DNA of 64,000 nucleotides. Origin: Rhodococcus pyridinivorans. GTDB taxonomy: Bacteria > Actinomycetota > Actinomycetes > Mycobacteriales > Mycobacteriaceae. The notes under the pieces were generated by a model. It was not told the DNA's origin, did no database searches, and saw only the letters and a list, made by a program, of their open reading frames with translations. The stretch's first letter is position 1. Every line of letters starts with the position of its first letter. A program made the translations under genes and the position numbers. Below are positions 51,482-61,466 of the stretch, one piece after another. The stretch lies in NCBI RefSeq assembly GCF_900105195.1, contig NZ_FNRX01000002.1, forward strand, positions 3,286,001 through 3,350,000, given 5' to 3'.

Positions 51482-51552
51482 TCTCAGCCGCGGTCGCGGC
51501 GTCTGATCTCGGCCGCGGTCGCGGCGTCTGATCTCAGCGGCGGGCGCGGCGC
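51478..51552. repeat. 25-bp tandem repeat, 3 copies, holding both convergent stop codons
   Basis: Units start at 51478, 51503 and 51528, each beginning CTGATCTC and continuing AGCCGCGGTCGCGGCGT with few changes; the third is more divergent. The ptsH TGA is in unit 1 (51479-51481). The opposing propeller gene ends in unit 3 (TCA at 51534-51536), so its last codons are encoded by the repeat. Confidence 0.9.
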
Positions 51553-52574
51553 CGGACGACGAGTCCGAGCACCCCGAGGGCGATGACTCCGGCGGCCACG
51601 CCCGCACCGACGACCGGCAGTGCCGCGGGCGACATCTCGTCCGCGGCATCGTCGTCCGCGGGTGCGAAGAGATCGGTCGCACCGCGACGGATACGGATCG
51701 GTGGATTCTCCGTGCCTGCCGCGCCGCGCTCGGACGCGGTGACCAGGTCACCGTCGGCGGTGAATGCGACGGCTTCGCCCTGCGGTTCGTCCGGGACCGG
51801 GACGCGGAAGCGCGGACCGGCGACCAGAGCGGACGCGAGATCGCCGTCGGGGACGTGGAACAGGTAGACGTCGGTGTAGGTGCGGACCGCCGCGACCGTC
51901 CCGTCGGCGTTGACCGCACCGCCGGTGATCATCGAGGAGGACGCACCGGGAATGGGACCGCCGGGGGTGTCCGACGGTCCGAGTGCCAGCGACCCGACCC
52001 TCTCGAGGGGGGCAGGTCCCGGCACGGGGAGGCCGTCGATCGTGAGTCCGCGTGCGGGCCGGTAGACATTGCTCGAGCCGAACAGCGCCTTCGTCACGAT
52101 CACAGGTTCGCCTGTCGCGGAGACGAGCACGGTCTCGGCGTCGCGGGGACCGTCGGGATAGGTCAGCCGGTGCAGATCTCCCTGCCCGGTGTCGGGGTCG
52201 AGGGAGATGAGCGCGATCGTCTCGCGGACGCGGGTGTTGTCGCCGAGATCCCCGAGCCACAACCGGCCGTCGGGCCCCGCGGCGAGATCCTCGACGTCGT
52301 AGGGATCGACGGGCGACGGAACGCGTTGCAGCACCGAGCAATCGTCGTCGAGTTCGACGATGCGTTCGTCCTCCCCGGCATCGGGCGTCGCGAACAGCCG
52401 GTCGCCGATCGTCGCGAGGCCGGACAGTTCGGTGAGCACGGGATCGTCGGGGGTACACAGCATCTCGGTCGGCAGATCCGCGACCGGAATCCCGGTGTCC
52501 TGCGCGCCTGCGTGCGAGACCGGCACGAACGCCGCGACGGCAGCGAGCAGCGCCGCCCGGCGTACGACCCGCAT
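51534..52574 (-). CDS. Exported propeller-like protein with C-terminal membrane anchor
   Basis: A 346-residue protein. A signal peptide (MRVVRRAALLAAVAAFVPVSHAG split before AQDTG) precedes repeats typical of a beta-propeller (DVEDLAAGPDGRLWLGDLGDN, EAVAFTADGDLVTASERG). A transmembrane helix at about residues 320-340 is followed by RRRARR, so the domain faces outside and is tethered to the membrane. I do not recognise a named family or activity. Its ATG overlaps the hflX stop (TGATG), so it is the distal gene of that transcript. The final codons come from a tandem repeat. Confidence 0.75.
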   Translation of the reverse strand: MRVVRRAALLAAVAAFVPVSHAGAQDTGIPVADLPTEMLCTPDDPVLTELSGLATIGDRLFATPDAGEDERIVELDDDCSVLQRVPSPVDPYDVEDLAAGPDGRLWLGDLGDNTRVRETIALISLDPDTGQGDLHRLTYPDGPRDAETVLVSATGEPVIVTKALFGSSNVYRPARGLTIDGLPVPGPAPLERVGSLALGPSDTPGGPIPGASSSMITGGAVNADGTVAAVRTYTDVYLFHVPDGDLASALVAGPRFRVPVPDEPQGEAVAFTADGDLVTASERGAAGTENPPIRIRRGATDLFAPADDDAADEMSPAALPVVGAGVAAGVIALGVLGLVVRRRARR

Positions 52575-54040
52575 CAGGCCGCGAAGTCGACCAATGCCGA
52601 CGCCAGCGCTGCCGGCACCTTCGCGTGCACCCGCGTGCCGTCCACCTCGTGCTCGGACGACAGGATCTGACCGTCCGAATGGATGCGCGCGAGCAGATCA
52701 CCGCGGGTGTACGGCAGGAGCAGCTTCACCTCGACGTCGGGATCCTCGAGCAGACCCGCGAGCTGGGTCTGCAACTCCTCGACGCCCACGCCGGTGTGCG
52801 CGGAGACGAACACCGCGCCGGGGATCGCGCTGCGCAACTGCGTCAGGGTGACCGGGTCGGCGGCATCGATCTTGTTGACGACGATCAGTTCCGGCGGCGG
52901 CGGTGCGTCCGATTCGCGGAGTACCTCGGTGACGACTTCGCGCACCGCCTTGATCTGCTCGGTGGGCATGGGGTCGGAGCCGTCGACGACGTGGAGCAGC
53001 ACATCGGCGTCGGCGACCTCCTCGAGAGTCGACCGGAACGCCTCGACCAGCTGGGTCGGGAGGTGCCGGACGAAACCGACGGTGTCGGTGAGCACGTACT
53101 CGCGGCCGTCGGGCAGCGCCGACCGGCGGGTCGTCGGGTCGAGGGTCGCGAACAGTGCGTTCTGCACCAGGACACCGGAGCCGGTGAGCTTGTTGAGCAG
53201 GCTCGACTTACCGGCGTTGGTGTATCCCACGATCGCGACGGACGGGATCTTGTTGCGCAGACGCCGGGTGCGCTTGGTGTCGCGCGCGGCCTTCATCGCC
53301 TTGATCTCGCGACGGAGCTTGGCCATCCGCTCACGGATCCGGCGACGGTCGGTCTCGATCTTCGTCTCACCGGGACCGCGCAGGCCCACACCGCCGTTGC
53401 TGCCGGCACGTCCACCGGCCTGCCGCGACATCGATTCGCCCCAGCCACGCAGACGCGGGAGCATGTACTCCATCTGTGCGAGGGAGACCTGTGCCTTGCC
53501 CTCTCGCGAGGTGGCGTGCTGGGCGAAGATGTCGAGGATCAGCGCGGTCCGGTCGATGACCTTGACCTTGACGACCTTCTCCAGCGCGGTGAGCTGGGCG
53601 GGGGTGAGTTCGCCGTCGCAGATCACGGTGTCTGCGCCGGTGGACAGGACGATCTCCCGGAGTTCGTCGGCTTTGCCGGAGCCGATGTAGGTGGAGGCAT
53701 CGGGCCGGTCACGACGTTGGACCAGGCCTTCGAGGACCTCGGAGCCCGCAGTCTCGGCGAGCGCGGCCAGCTCGGCCAGGCTCGCTTCCGCCTGGGCGGC
53801 CGTTCCGCCCGTCCAGACACCGACGAGCACGACACGCTCGAGTCGGAGCTGGCGGTATTCGACCTCGGTGATGTCCTCGAGTTCGGTGGACAGACCGGCC
53901 ACACGCCGCAACGCGCTACGGTCTTCGAGTTGCATCTCGCCGACGGACGGATCCTCGGCGGTCCAGCCTCCGGATGCGTCGTACGCGGTCGGAGTGCTGT
54001 CATCTGTGGTTGCGCGATGCATGCGCTGTGTGTTCGTCAT
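52574..54040 (-). CDS. hflX: Ribosome-associated GTPase HflX
   Basis: A 488-residue GTPase of the Obg-HflX group. The N-terminal domain (ERVVLVGVWTGG, YIGSGKADEL) and the coiled GGVGLRGPGETKIETDRRRI precede the G domain: G1 GYTNAGKSSLLN, G3 DTVGF, G4 NKID. HflX splits ribosomes stalled under stress. The ATG at 54040 follows GGAGG; the longer frame from 54115 is not supported. The 105-bp gap to dapF includes a hairpin at the dapF end. Its stop overlaps the next gene by one base. Confidence 0.93.
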   Translation of the reverse strand: MTNTQRMHRATTDDSTPTAYDASGGWTAEDPSVGEMQLEDRSALRRVAGLSTELEDITEVEYRQLRLERVVLVGVWTGGTAAQAEASLAELAALAETAGSEVLEGLVQRRDRPDASTYIGSGKADELREIVLSTGADTVICDGELTPAQLTALEKVVKVKVIDRTALILDIFAQHATSREGKAQVSLAQMEYMLPRLRGWGESMSRQAGGRAGSNGGVGLRGPGETKIETDRRRIRERMAKLRREIKAMKAARDTKRTRRLRNKIPSVAIVGYTNAGKSSLLNKLTGSGVLVQNALFATLDPTTRRSALPDGREYVLTDTVGFVRHLPTQLVEAFRSTLEEVADADVLLHVVDGSDPMPTEQIKAVREVVTEVLRESDAPPPPELIVVNKIDAADPVTLTQLRSAIPGAVFVSAHTGVGVEELQTQLAGLLEDPDVEVKLLLPYTRGDLLARIHSDGQILSSEHEVDGTRVHAKVPAALASALVDFAA

Positions 54041-54136
54041 ACACCTCCATGGTGTCACGAAGCCCGAATCGGTGCATTCGAGTTTTTCTGCCGCATCCGC
54101 GCGGGGGGTACCCAAGTGCGCGCCGGCCGGGCCGAG

Positions 54137-54159
54137 CGGCGCCGATCAGATCGGCGCCG
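54137..54159. terminator. Hairpin spanning the dapF stop codon
   Basis: CGGCGCCGATC (54137-54147) pairs perfectly with GATCGGCGCCG (54149-54159). The dapF stop (54146-54148) is at the tip. It could terminate dapF transcription or shape the mRNA 3' end. Confidence 0.45.
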
Positions 54160-55012
54160 ACCACCAGGTGTCGTCGAGTTCTCCCGTCGCGACCAGCACA
54201 GACGGCCCGCGCAACCAGGCGCGACCGTTCTCTATGCGCACCTCGACCGAGCCACCGGGGATCCGCACCTGCACCGCGCCGTCGGATGCGCCGTCGAAGC
54301 GCAGGGCCGCAGCAGCCGCGGCCACCGTGCCGGTTCCGCACGAGCGGGTCTCCCCCACGCCGCGTTCGTGGACGCGCATGTGGACCGTCCCGGCCGCGAT
54401 CGGGGTCAGGAACTCGATGTTGACCCCGTGCGGGAAGAAGCCCGGGTCGAAGCCGGGCGAGGTGAGGTCGAGACCGGCAAGGCTCGTGTCGTTCAGGTGC
54501 GGGTCCACGCACGCGAGGTGCGGGTTGCCGACGTCGATGCCGATGCCCGGATAGACCCGCCCGTCGATGGTCGCCGCCGACTCGCCGAGGGTGCGCACCG
54601 TCCCCATGTCCACGGTCACCTCGCCGAGGACCGGTCCTGTCTCGTGCACGGTGACGGGCTTGCCTCCCGCCCGGCTGCCGACGACGAACTCGCGGCGGTC
54701 CTCGAACCCGTGCGCGGTCAGATAGTGCGCGAACACCCGCACACCGTTGCCGCACATCTCGGCGATGGATCCGTCGCCGTTGCGGTAGTCCATGAACCAG
54801 TCGTCGGCGTCGGTGCCCTCGGGCAGTTCTCCGAGCGCGCCGGCCGACACCAGTGCCCCGGCCCGGGCCACGCGGAGCACACCGTCGGCGCCGAGCCCGC
54901 GACGCCGGTCGCACAGGGCCGCGATCCGGCCTGCGTCGAGGTCCAGGCGGGCGTCGGGATCCGGAAGGATCACGAAGTCGTTCTCGGTTCCGTGCCCTTT
55001 GCTGAACTCCAT
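54146..55012 (-). CDS. dapF: Diaminopimelate epimerase
   Basis: A 288-residue cofactor-free epimerase that converts LL- to meso-diaminopimelate for lysine and peptidoglycan. The two active-site cysteines are Cys87 ([10 protein letters not shown]) and Cys225 ([10 protein letters not shown]). The start is the ATG at 55012 ([18 protein letters not shown], the conserved N-terminus). It lies 10 bp after miaA on the same strand, so the LigB-like gene, miaA and dapF form one operon. Confidence 0.95.
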   Translation of the reverse strand: MEFSKGHGTENDFVILPDPDARLDLDAGRIAALCDRRRGLGADGVLRVARAGALVSAGALGELPEGTDADDWFMDYRNGDGSIAEMCGNGVRVFAHYLTAHGFEDRREFVVGSRAGGKPVTVHETGPVLGEVTVDMGTVRTLGESAATIDGRVYPGIGIDVGNPHLACVDPHLNDTSLAGLDLTSPGFDPGFFPHGVNIEFLTPIAAGTVHMRVHERGVGETRSCGTGTVAAAAAALRFDGASDGAVQVRIPGGSVEVRIENGRAWLRGPSVLVATGELDDTWWSAPI

Positions 55013-55022
55013 GCGCGCTACC

Positions 55023-55985
55023 TTATCGGGCTGGTGAGGCCGGTGATGTGCGTGCGTCCCGGACGGCCCGCAACGCGACGTCGAGCAGGTGGGGGTCGGC
55101 GCCGTCGAGCCAGTGGATGCGCGGGTCGCGGCGGAACCACGAGCGTTGCCGTCGCACGTAGCGTCGGGTCCCGATGAACGTCCGCTCGCGTGCGTGGTCG
55201 AGGTCGTACTCCCCGTCGATGTACGCGAGCACCTGTGCGTAGCCGATCGCGCGACGTGCGGTGACGCCCTCGTGCAGCCCGACTTCGAGGAGTCCGTGCA
55301 CCTCGTCGACGAGGCCGCGTTCGAACATCAGGTCGGTGCGCCGCGCGATGCGGTCGTCGAGTTCGGCGGTGTCGCGGTCGACGCCCAGGATCACGGTGCC
55401 CCAGCGGGGCTCACCGATCGTCGGCTGCGACGCCGTGAACGGTTGCCCGGTCAGCTCGACGACCTCGAGCGCGCGGACCATGCGGCGGCCGTCGGTGGGC
55501 AGGATCGTCGCCGCGGCGGCGGGATCGGCGCTCTGCAGCGCCCGGTGGACCGCGGCGGGCCCCTCGGTCTCGAGCACCGCCTCCCACTTGGCACGGACCT
55601 GCGGATCCGTCGCCGGGAACTGCCATTCGTCGAGCAGTGCCTGCACGTACATCATCGATCCGCCGACGACGATCGGGAGGCGGCCGCGGCCGAGGATCGC
55701 CTCGACGTCGGCGATCGCGGCCTGCTGGTAGCGGGCGACCGTCGCGGTCTCGGTGACGTCGAGGACGTCGAGTTGATGGTGCGGGATCCCGCGACGCTCG
55801 TCCGGTGCCAGCTTGGCCGTCCCGATGTCCATCCCGCGGTACTGCTGCATCGCGTCGATGTTGACGATCTCGCCGCCGAGCGCTTCGGCGAGGTCCAGTC
55901 CGAGATCGGACTTGCCCGTGGCGGTGGGGCCCACCACCGCGATCGGTACGAGCGTGTCGGCGGGACCGGTGCTTTCTGCGCTCAC
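55023..55985 (-). CDS. miaA: tRNA dimethylallyltransferase
   Basis: A 320-residue enzyme that adds dimethylallyl to N6 of A37 in tRNAs reading UNN codons. The P-loop is [17 protein letters not shown], followed by [20 protein letters not shown] and the tRNA-binding [17 protein letters not shown] and [18 protein letters not shown]. The GTG at 55985 overlaps the upstream gene's stop by four bases (GTGA). The product is the substrate for MiaB, encoded 3 kb away. Confidence 0.94.
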   Translation of the reverse strand: MSAESTGPADTLVPIAVVGPTATGKSDLGLDLAEALGGEIVNIDAMQQYRGMDIGTAKLAPDERRGIPHHQLDVLDVTETATVARYQQAAIADVEAILGRGRLPIVVGGSMMYVQALLDEWQFPATDPQVRAKWEAVLETEGPAAVHRALQSADPAAAATILPTDGRRMVRALEVVELTGQPFTASQPTIGEPRWGTVILGVDRDTAELDDRIARRTDLMFERGLVDEVHGLLEVGLHEGVTARRAIGYAQVLAYIDGEYDLDHARERTFIGTRRYVRRQRSWFRRDPRIHWLDGADPHLLDVALRAVRDARTSPASPAR

Positions 55986-56695
55986 GGTGTCCAGATCCCC
56001 ACGTGGTAGCCCACGCCGTAGGGCGCGGCGGAGTAGGTGACGGACGCCGAGCGCGGGCGCGCTCCGAGGGTGGCCGCCAGGACGTGCCAGGCAGCGCGGC
56101 CGGTCAGCTTGATGTCCGAACACAGGTCGGGGTCGAGCGCCGCGAGCACCTCCGTGTCGCCGGCGCCGAGCGCTGAGGCCAGGGCCGCCTCGACCTCCTC
56201 CGAGCGCGGATCGTAGGCGCCGGGCGCCTTGGCGGTGAGGGTCGTCGCTCCGTCCGCGACGACGAGCAGTGCTCGCGGCAGATCGTCGCGGTCGAGCTGC
56301 GCACGCAGGTCGCGGCCGAGATCGGCGCAGTGGGCGGCGTCGGCGTCGGCGGCCACCACGTGGGTCGTCACGTGGGTGCCGGGTGCCGTGCGGTCGCGGA
56401 TCCAGCCGGCCACCAGCGCGGTCAACGCGAGCGCGGGATCGGGTTCACCGGCGGCCTCAGGACCGAGCTGCACCGTGACGTCGACACCGAACCCGAGGAA
56501 GGTTCCGCGCGCGGTGGAAGGAACGGTCTGTTCGGCCGTCTCGGCTCCCACGACCACCCATTCCGCGGCACCGGACAGGCTGCGACCGACCTCGAGAACC
56601 GCCTCGCGCAGATCGTCGGTCTCGGAGACGGCGAGACCGGTGAGCTCGGGGACGAGCAGCGGTGGGGACGGCACGAACGCCGCGGCGGTCAACAC
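55982..56695 (-). CDS. LigB-like (class III extradiol dioxygenase fold) protein
   Basis: A 237-residue protein corresponding to Rv2728c. [17 protein letters not shown] at the start and the later [23 protein letters not shown] resemble the LigB fold, but the conserved His pair of true dioxygenases is not obvious, so an enzymatic role is uncertain. The GTG at 56695 has TACGGT seven bases upstream, consistent with a leaderless mRNA. It heads an operon with miaA and dapF. Confidence 0.7.
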   Translation of the reverse strand: MLTAAAFVPSPPLLVPELTGLAVSETDDLREAVLEVGRSLSGAAEWVVVGAETAEQTVPSTARGTFLGFGVDVTVQLGPEAAGEPDPALALTALVAGWIRDRTAPGTHVTTHVVAADADAAHCADLGRDLRAQLDRDDLPRALLVVADGATTLTAKAPGAYDPRSEEVEAALASALGAGDTEVLAALDPDLCSDIKLTGRAAWHVLAATLGARPRSASVTYSAAPYGVGYHVGIWTP

Positions 56696-56844
56696 ATCGG
56701 CAACCGTAGTCCACCGGACCCGGCGCCCTGCATGGACACGACCTGTTTCAATAGTGAGCGGACACGATCGCGGAGCCCCGGGATCGACCGGCGGTAGACC
56801 CATGCGACCAGGCAGCCGTGCCGCGCGGCAGAGATGAGGTATCG

Positions 56845-58257
56845 ATGAGCGACCCGAACGCACAGGACCGAACCGGCGAGTCGACGCAGGAGCGGACCCC
56901 GCGTCCCGGTCCCGCCACACCCCGAGCCCATGCTGCGACGCCCGGCCCCGCGGGCCGAGAGAACGGCAGTTCCACCGCAGCACCCCCGAAGCCGCATCCC
57001 GTCGCGGCCCAGACGCACCCCCACGTCCCGGCGGTGCCCGCGAGCGATCCGAGTCGGTTCGGACGCGTCGACGAGGACGGCACCGCATGGGTCCGCACGA
57101 GCGAGGGCGAGCGGTGCATCGGATCGTGGCAGGCAGGCGACGCCGCCGAGGGCCTCGCGCACTTCGGACGCCGTTACGACGATCTCGTCACCGAGGTGGC
57201 GATCCTCGAGACCCGGTTGACCTCCGGCACCGCCGACGTGAAGAAGACCCGCGCGGCCGCCGAGGCACTGGCCGAGTCGCTGCCGACCGCCGCCGTCATC
57301 GGTGATCTCGATGCGCTCGCCGCCCGGCTCACCGCGATCATCGAGCACTCCGAGGAGGCTGCGGCTCTCGCCAAGCAGGAAAAGGAGCGTCGGCGCGCCG
57401 AGAGCACGGCCCGCAAGGAGGCCCTCGCGGCCGAGTCCGAGACGATCGCCGCCGAATCCACCCAATGGAAGGCCGCGGGCGACCGGCTGCGCGAGATCCT
57501 CGAGGAGTGGAAGACCATCCGCGGGGTCGACCGGAAGGTCGACGACGTGTTGTGGCGTCGCTATTCGAAGGCACGCGAGGCGTTCAACCGGCGTCGCGGA
57601 GCCCACTTCGCCGAACTCGACCGCGAGCGCGCCGCGGCGAAGAGCCGCAAGGAAGAACTCGTCGCCCGGGCGGAGGAGCTGCAGAACTCCACCGACTGGG
57701 GTGCCACCGCCGCGGCCTTCCGCGACCTGCTCGCCGAGTGGAAGGCGGCCGGACGGGCACCGAAGGACGCCGACGACCAGCTGTGGAAGCGGTTCAAGGG
57801 CGCCCAGGACGTCTTCTTCGCCGCACGCAACGCCGCGAACGCCGAGCGCGACGCCGAGTTCGAGGAGAATGCCCGCGCGAAGGAGGCCCTGCTCGAGGTG
57901 GCCTCCTCGATCGACCCGTCGGCCGATCTCGAAGGTGCCCGGGCGCGCCTGCGCGAGCTGCAGGACCAGTGGGAGGCGGTCGGCAAGGTGCCGCGCGAGC
58001 GCATGCACGATCTCGAAGGCCGTCTGCGGGCCATCGAGAAGAAGGTGCGCGAGGCCGCGGATTCCGAGTGGCGCCGCACCGATCCCGAGGCCCTCGCGCG
58101 TGCGGCCCAGTTCCGTGAGCGGGTGCGTCAGTTCGAGGAGCAGGCCGCCAAGGCGACCGCCGCCGGCCGGGCGAAGGAGGCCGAGAAGGCTCTCGCCCAG
58201 GCCGCGCAGTGGCGCGAGTGGGCCGACGCGGCCGAAGGTGCCGTCGGCGAGCGCTGA
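56845..58257 (+). CDS. DUF349 coiled-coil protein
   Basis: A 470-residue protein equivalent to Rv2731. After a Pro/Ala-rich N-terminus, residues about 130-460 are strongly helical and charged with repeated DUF349 units ([40 protein letters not shown], and a third around [17 protein letters not shown]). It is probably a long coiled coil; the function is unknown. The ATG at 56845 follows GAGGT. The 149-bp divergent gap upstream shows no further feature. A strong terminator follows. Confidence 0.85.
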   Translation: MSDPNAQDRTGESTQERTPRPGPATPRAHAATPGPAGRENGSSTAAPPKPHPVAAQTHPHVPAVPASDPSRFGRVDEDGTAWVRTSEGERCIGSWQAGDAAEGLAHFGRRYDDLVTEVAILETRLTSGTADVKKTRAAAEALAESLPTAAVIGDLDALAARLTAIIEHSEEAAALAKQEKERRRAESTARKEALAAESETIAAESTQWKAAGDRLREILEEWKTIRGVDRKVDDVLWRRYSKAREAFNRRRGAHFAELDRERAAAKSRKEELVARAEELQNSTDWGATAAAFRDLLAEWKAAGRAPKDADDQLWKRFKGAQDVFFAARNAANAERDAEFEENARAKEALLEVASSIDPSADLEGARARLRELQDQWEAVGKVPRERMHDLEGRLRAIEKKVREAADSEWRRTDPEALARAAQFRERVRQFEEQAAKATAAGRAKEAEKALAQAAQWREWADAAEGAVGER

Positions 58258-58276
58258 CCCCGCGACATCCGAGACG

Positions 58277-58315
58277 GACGATCCCCCTCTCCCGGTCCGG
58301 GAGAGGGGGATCGTC
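58277..58315. terminator. Bidirectional terminator after the DUF349 gene
   Basis: A near-perfect palindrome of 19-bp arms (GACGATCCCCCTCTCCCGG, 58277-58295, with 58297-58315) followed by GTGTTCGTG. It separates two convergent genes. Confidence 0.85.
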
Positions 58316-58333
58316 GTGTTCGTGCCGGAGGCG

Positions 58334-58918
58334 TCAGGCCTCGGGGTCGTCGCGCATCAGGCGGGGCCGCTCGTGCTGTGCTGCGACCTTCCGCAACTCG
58401 GCCTCGGCCTCGAGCTGGGCCGAGGTCCGCGCCCACACCACGCGGGCCCAGTGGAAGACGATCACCATGACGGCGAACCAGCCGATCACGAGACCGAATC
58501 CCGGTCCCGCGGCGGACGACTCGACGGGCAGGGTCTGGCGCGACCAGATCGCGAGCATGCCGAAGACGATGGTCACCGCCGAGCCGGCCAGGGACACCCA
58601 CGCCAACGCCCACTTGCGGGTGACGAGCGCGAGAATCGAGCCCAGCCCGGCGAAGACCACTGCGAAGCCGACGAACAGCCGCGACGGCAGACCGATCTCC
58701 TCGGTGGTCGCGTCCGGGGCGAAGGACAGCACCTCCCACCCGTTGGCGGATCCGGCGTGGGGCAGGCTGAAGGTCGCCAGCAGGATCAGGACGGCGATCG
58801 CGACGAACATCGCCCGGGCGCCCGGGTCGATGTCGGTCGCCACCTTCCGTTCGGCGGCTTCGAGTTCGGCGCGTACGTCACCCGTCGCGTGGTGATCGTG
58901 CGGCTTGTCGGTGGTCAT
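58334..58918 (-). CDS. Four-helix membrane protein (Rv2732c-like)
   Basis: A 194-residue protein, function unknown. A charged N-terminal helix ([20 protein letters not shown]) is followed by four transmembrane segments ([75 protein letters not shown]) and a basic tail. The ATG at 58918 overlaps the miaB stop (ATGA), showing translational coupling; the ATG at 58927 is an alternative. Confidence 0.82.
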   Translation of the reverse strand: MTTDKPHDHHATGDVRAELEAAERKVATDIDPGARAMFVAIAVLILLATFSLPHAGSANGWEVLSFAPDATTEEIGLPSRLFVGFAVVFAGLGSILALVTRKWALAWVSLAGSAVTIVFGMLAIWSRQTLPVESSAAGPGFGLVIGWFAVMVIVFHWARVVWARTSAQLEAEAELRKVAAQHERPRLMRDDPEA

Positions 58919-60444
58919 GCGTTGCATCCCATCTGAGGCGGCAGCGGGTCGGGGACGCCGATGCTCGGCAGTCCGAGTCCGACACCGATCGGCGGTGTCT
59001 TGGGCAACCGGCCCTGTTCGAAGTGGTCGCCCGCACGTGTACGGCGGTGCGTGAGGATCGGGGTGTCCGCGACGAGGTGGTGCGGCGCGGCGTCGCTGAC
59101 GACGATCGTGATGACGTCGCCGGGACGCACCGCGGTGTCGATCGCGCCCTCGGGACGGAAGTGGACGAGGCGGCCGTCGCGGGCACGCCCGCTCATCCGG
59201 GCGGTCTCGGCGTTCTTGCGACCCTCCCCCGCCGCGACGAGCAGTTCGACCTCCGTGCCGACGAGCTTGCGGTTCTCCTCGAGGGTGATGCGTTCCTGCA
59301 GCGCGATCAGACGGTTGTAGCGCTCCTGCACTACGGCCTTGGGGACCTGACCCTCCATGTCTGCTGCGGGCGTGCCGGGACGCTTCGAGTACTGGAAGGT
59401 GAACGCGCTGGTGAAACGCGCCTTCTCGACGACCTCGAGGGTCTGCTGGAAGTCCTCCTCGGTCTCACCGGGGAAACCGACGATGATGTCGGTGGTGATC
59501 GCGGCGTGCGGCATCGCGGCCCGAACCCGCTCGATGATGCCAAGGAAGCGTTCCTTGCGGTACGAGCGGCGCATGGCGCGCAGGATCCGGTCGCTGCCGG
59601 ACTGCAGCGGCATGTGCAGTTGCGGGCACACGTTGGGGGTCTGCGCCATCGCGTCGATGACGTCGTCGGTGAATTCCGCCGGATGCGGGGACGTGAAGCG
59701 CACCCGCTCGAGGCCCTCGATGTCGCCGCACGCGCGCAGCAGCGACGCGAAGGCGCCCCGGTCGCGGGGCTGCTCCGGATCGGCGAAGGACCGGCCGTAG
59801 GAGTTGACGTTCTGGCCGAGCAGTGTCACCTCGAGCACGCCCTCGTCGACGAGCGCCTGCACCTCGGCGAGGATGTCACCCGGGCGCCGGTCGACCTCCT
59901 TGCCGCGCAGCGACGGCACGATGCAGAAGGTGCACGTGTTGTTGCAGCCGACGGAGATCGACACCCATCCGGCGTACGACGACTCGCGCTTGGCGGGCAG
60001 CGTCGAGGGGAACGCCTCGAGGGCATCGAGGATCTCGACCTCGGCACGGCGATTGTGCCGCGCGCGTTCGAGCAGTGCGGGGAGATTGCCGATGTTGTGC
60101 GTGCCGAAGACCACGTCGACCCAGGGCGCCTTCTTCACGACCGTGTCGCGGTCCTTCTGGGCGAGGCAGCCTCCGACGGCGATCTGCATGTCGGGGTTGT
60201 CATCCTTGACCGGACGCAGATGACTCAGATTGCCGTACAGCTTGTTGTCGGCGTTCTCCCGCACCGCGCAGGTGTTGAAGACCACCAGATCCGGTGACGC
60301 GCCGGGCACGGCCTTGGTGAAGCCGGCGTCCTCCAACAACCCCGACAGACGCTCGGAGTCATGTACGTTCATCTGGCAGCCGTAGGTACGGACCTCGTAG
60401 GTCCGGGCACCGGTACGGGGGGCTTCTTCGTCGATCAGTGACAC
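58915..60444 (-). CDS. miaB: tRNA-2-methylthio-N6-dimethylallyladenosine synthase
   Basis: A 509-residue radical-SAM methylthiotransferase that thiomethylates i6A37 made by MiaA. The N-terminal domain has Cys23, Cys59 and Cys93 (YGCQMN, NTCAVR, GGCLAQ) for one 4Fe-4S cluster. The radical-SAM cluster uses Cys167, Cys171 and Cys174 (GCNNTCTFC). A TRAM domain (about residues 395-455) binds tRNA. The start is GTG at 60444; TACCCT at 60455-60450 may be its -10 with almost no leader. Confidence 0.95.
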   Translation of the reverse strand: MSLIDEEAPRTGARTYEVRTYGCQMNVHDSERLSGLLEDAGFTKAVPGASPDLVVFNTCAVRENADNKLYGNLSHLRPVKDDNPDMQIAVGGCLAQKDRDTVVKKAPWVDVVFGTHNIGNLPALLERARHNRRAEVEILDALEAFPSTLPAKRESSYAGWVSISVGCNNTCTFCIVPSLRGKEVDRRPGDILAEVQALVDEGVLEVTLLGQNVNSYGRSFADPEQPRDRGAFASLLRACGDIEGLERVRFTSPHPAEFTDDVIDAMAQTPNVCPQLHMPLQSGSDRILRAMRRSYRKERFLGIIERVRAAMPHAAITTDIIVGFPGETEEDFQQTLEVVEKARFTSAFTFQYSKRPGTPAADMEGQVPKAVVQERYNRLIALQERITLEENRKLVGTEVELLVAAGEGRKNAETARMSGRARDGRLVHFRPEGAIDTAVRPGDVITIVVSDAAPHHLVADTPILTHRRTRAGDHFEQGRLPKTPPIGVGLGLPSIGVPDPLPPQMGCNA

Positions 60445-60595
60445 GTCTCAGGGTATCTCACCTCGGCGGGTCCCCTTTCCTCGCGCCGACCGCGCGTGCC
60501 CCGTCGAGGTATCCGTTACTGCTCGTGCAGTAAAAATCCCGTGACGCGTGCACCGAAGGTGTCCCGAAATGCGAAGTCTCGGGCGTCGGACGGCA

Positions 60596-60601
60596 TAGGG
60601 T
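60596..60601 (+). promoter_or_regulatory. -10 element of gluA
   Basis: TAGGGT ends eight bases before the gluA ATG, so the leader is at most one or two bases. The 165-bp divergent gap to miaB shows no obvious operator. Confidence 0.45.
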
Positions 60602-60609
60602 CTGCAGAT

Positions 60610-61398
60610 ATGACATCAGCGGCCGCCGGAACGGATCGTCCGTCCGAGAAGTCGGACACCAGCTCGTCCATGATCTCCATGAACGGGGTGAACAAGCATT
60701 TCGGATCCCTGCACGTACTGCAGGACATCAACCTCGAGATTCCGCGAGGACAGGTCGTCATCGTCGTCGGCCCATCGGGTTCGGGCAAATCGACCCTCTG
60801 CCGCACCATCAACCGGCTCGAACCGATCGATTCGGGAGAGATCCACGTCGACGGCACCCTGCTGCCGGAGGAGGGCAAGGCACTCGCCCGCCTTCGTTCG
60901 GACGTCGGCATGGTGTTCCAATCGTTCAACCTCTTCGCCCACAAGACGATCCTCGAGAACGTCATGCTCGGCCCCCTCAAGGTGCGCAGGATCAAGAAGG
61001 ACAAGGTCCGCGAGTCGGCGATGCAGCTGCTCGACCGGGTCGGGATCGCCAATCAGGCCGACAAATACCCGGCGCAGCTGTCGGGCGGCCAGCAGCAGCG
61101 CGTGGCGATCGCACGCGCGCTCGCGATGAATCCCAAGGTCATGCTGTTCGACGAGCCCACCTCCGCCCTCGACCCCGAGATGGTCCAGGAGGTCCTCGAC
61201 GTGATGACCTCCCTCGCGAAAGAGGGCATGACGATGGTCGTGGTCACCCACGAGATGGGATTCGCCCGCAAGGCCGGCGACCGCGTTCTGTTCATGGCCG
61301 ACGGTCGCATCGTCGAGGACACCGATCCCGAGACCTTCTTCACCACACCGAAATCCGATCGCGCCAAGGACTTCCTCGGCAAGATCCTCAGTCACTGA
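60610..61398 (+). CDS. gluA: Glutamate ABC transporter ATP-binding protein
   Basis: A 262-residue ATPase of the polar amino-acid uptake family. Walker A is [19 protein letters not shown], the signature is [17 protein letters not shown], and Walker B is [14 protein letters not shown]; the switch His is in [15 protein letters not shown]. It powers GluC/GluD import of glutamate. The N-terminal 20 residues before the domain are Ser/Thr-rich. The ATG at 60610 is supported by the nearby -10. Confidence 0.93.
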   Translation: MTSAAAGTDRPSEKSDTSSSMISMNGVNKHFGSLHVLQDINLEIPRGQVVIVVGPSGSGKSTLCRTINRLEPIDSGEIHVDGTLLPEEGKALARLRSDVGMVFQSFNLFAHKTILENVMLGPLKVRRIKKDKVRESAMQLLDRVGIANQADKYPAQLSGGQQQRVAIARALAMNPKVMLFDEPTSALDPEMVQEVLDVMTSLAKEGMTMVVVTHEMGFARKAGDRVLFMADGRIVEDTDPETFFTTPKSDRAKDFLGKILSH

Positions 61399-61466
61399 CC
61401 TGATTCCCGCACCGACGGGCCACCCGGTCCGTCGGACGTAGTTCCGAACCGCACCGGAGGTATTCG

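Noticed and set aside
52625..55177. Open frame of 850 codons on the plus strand
   Set aside because: It runs antisense across hflX and dapF, whose motifs are complete; the translation has no recognisable domain. Long shadow frames are expected at this GC content.
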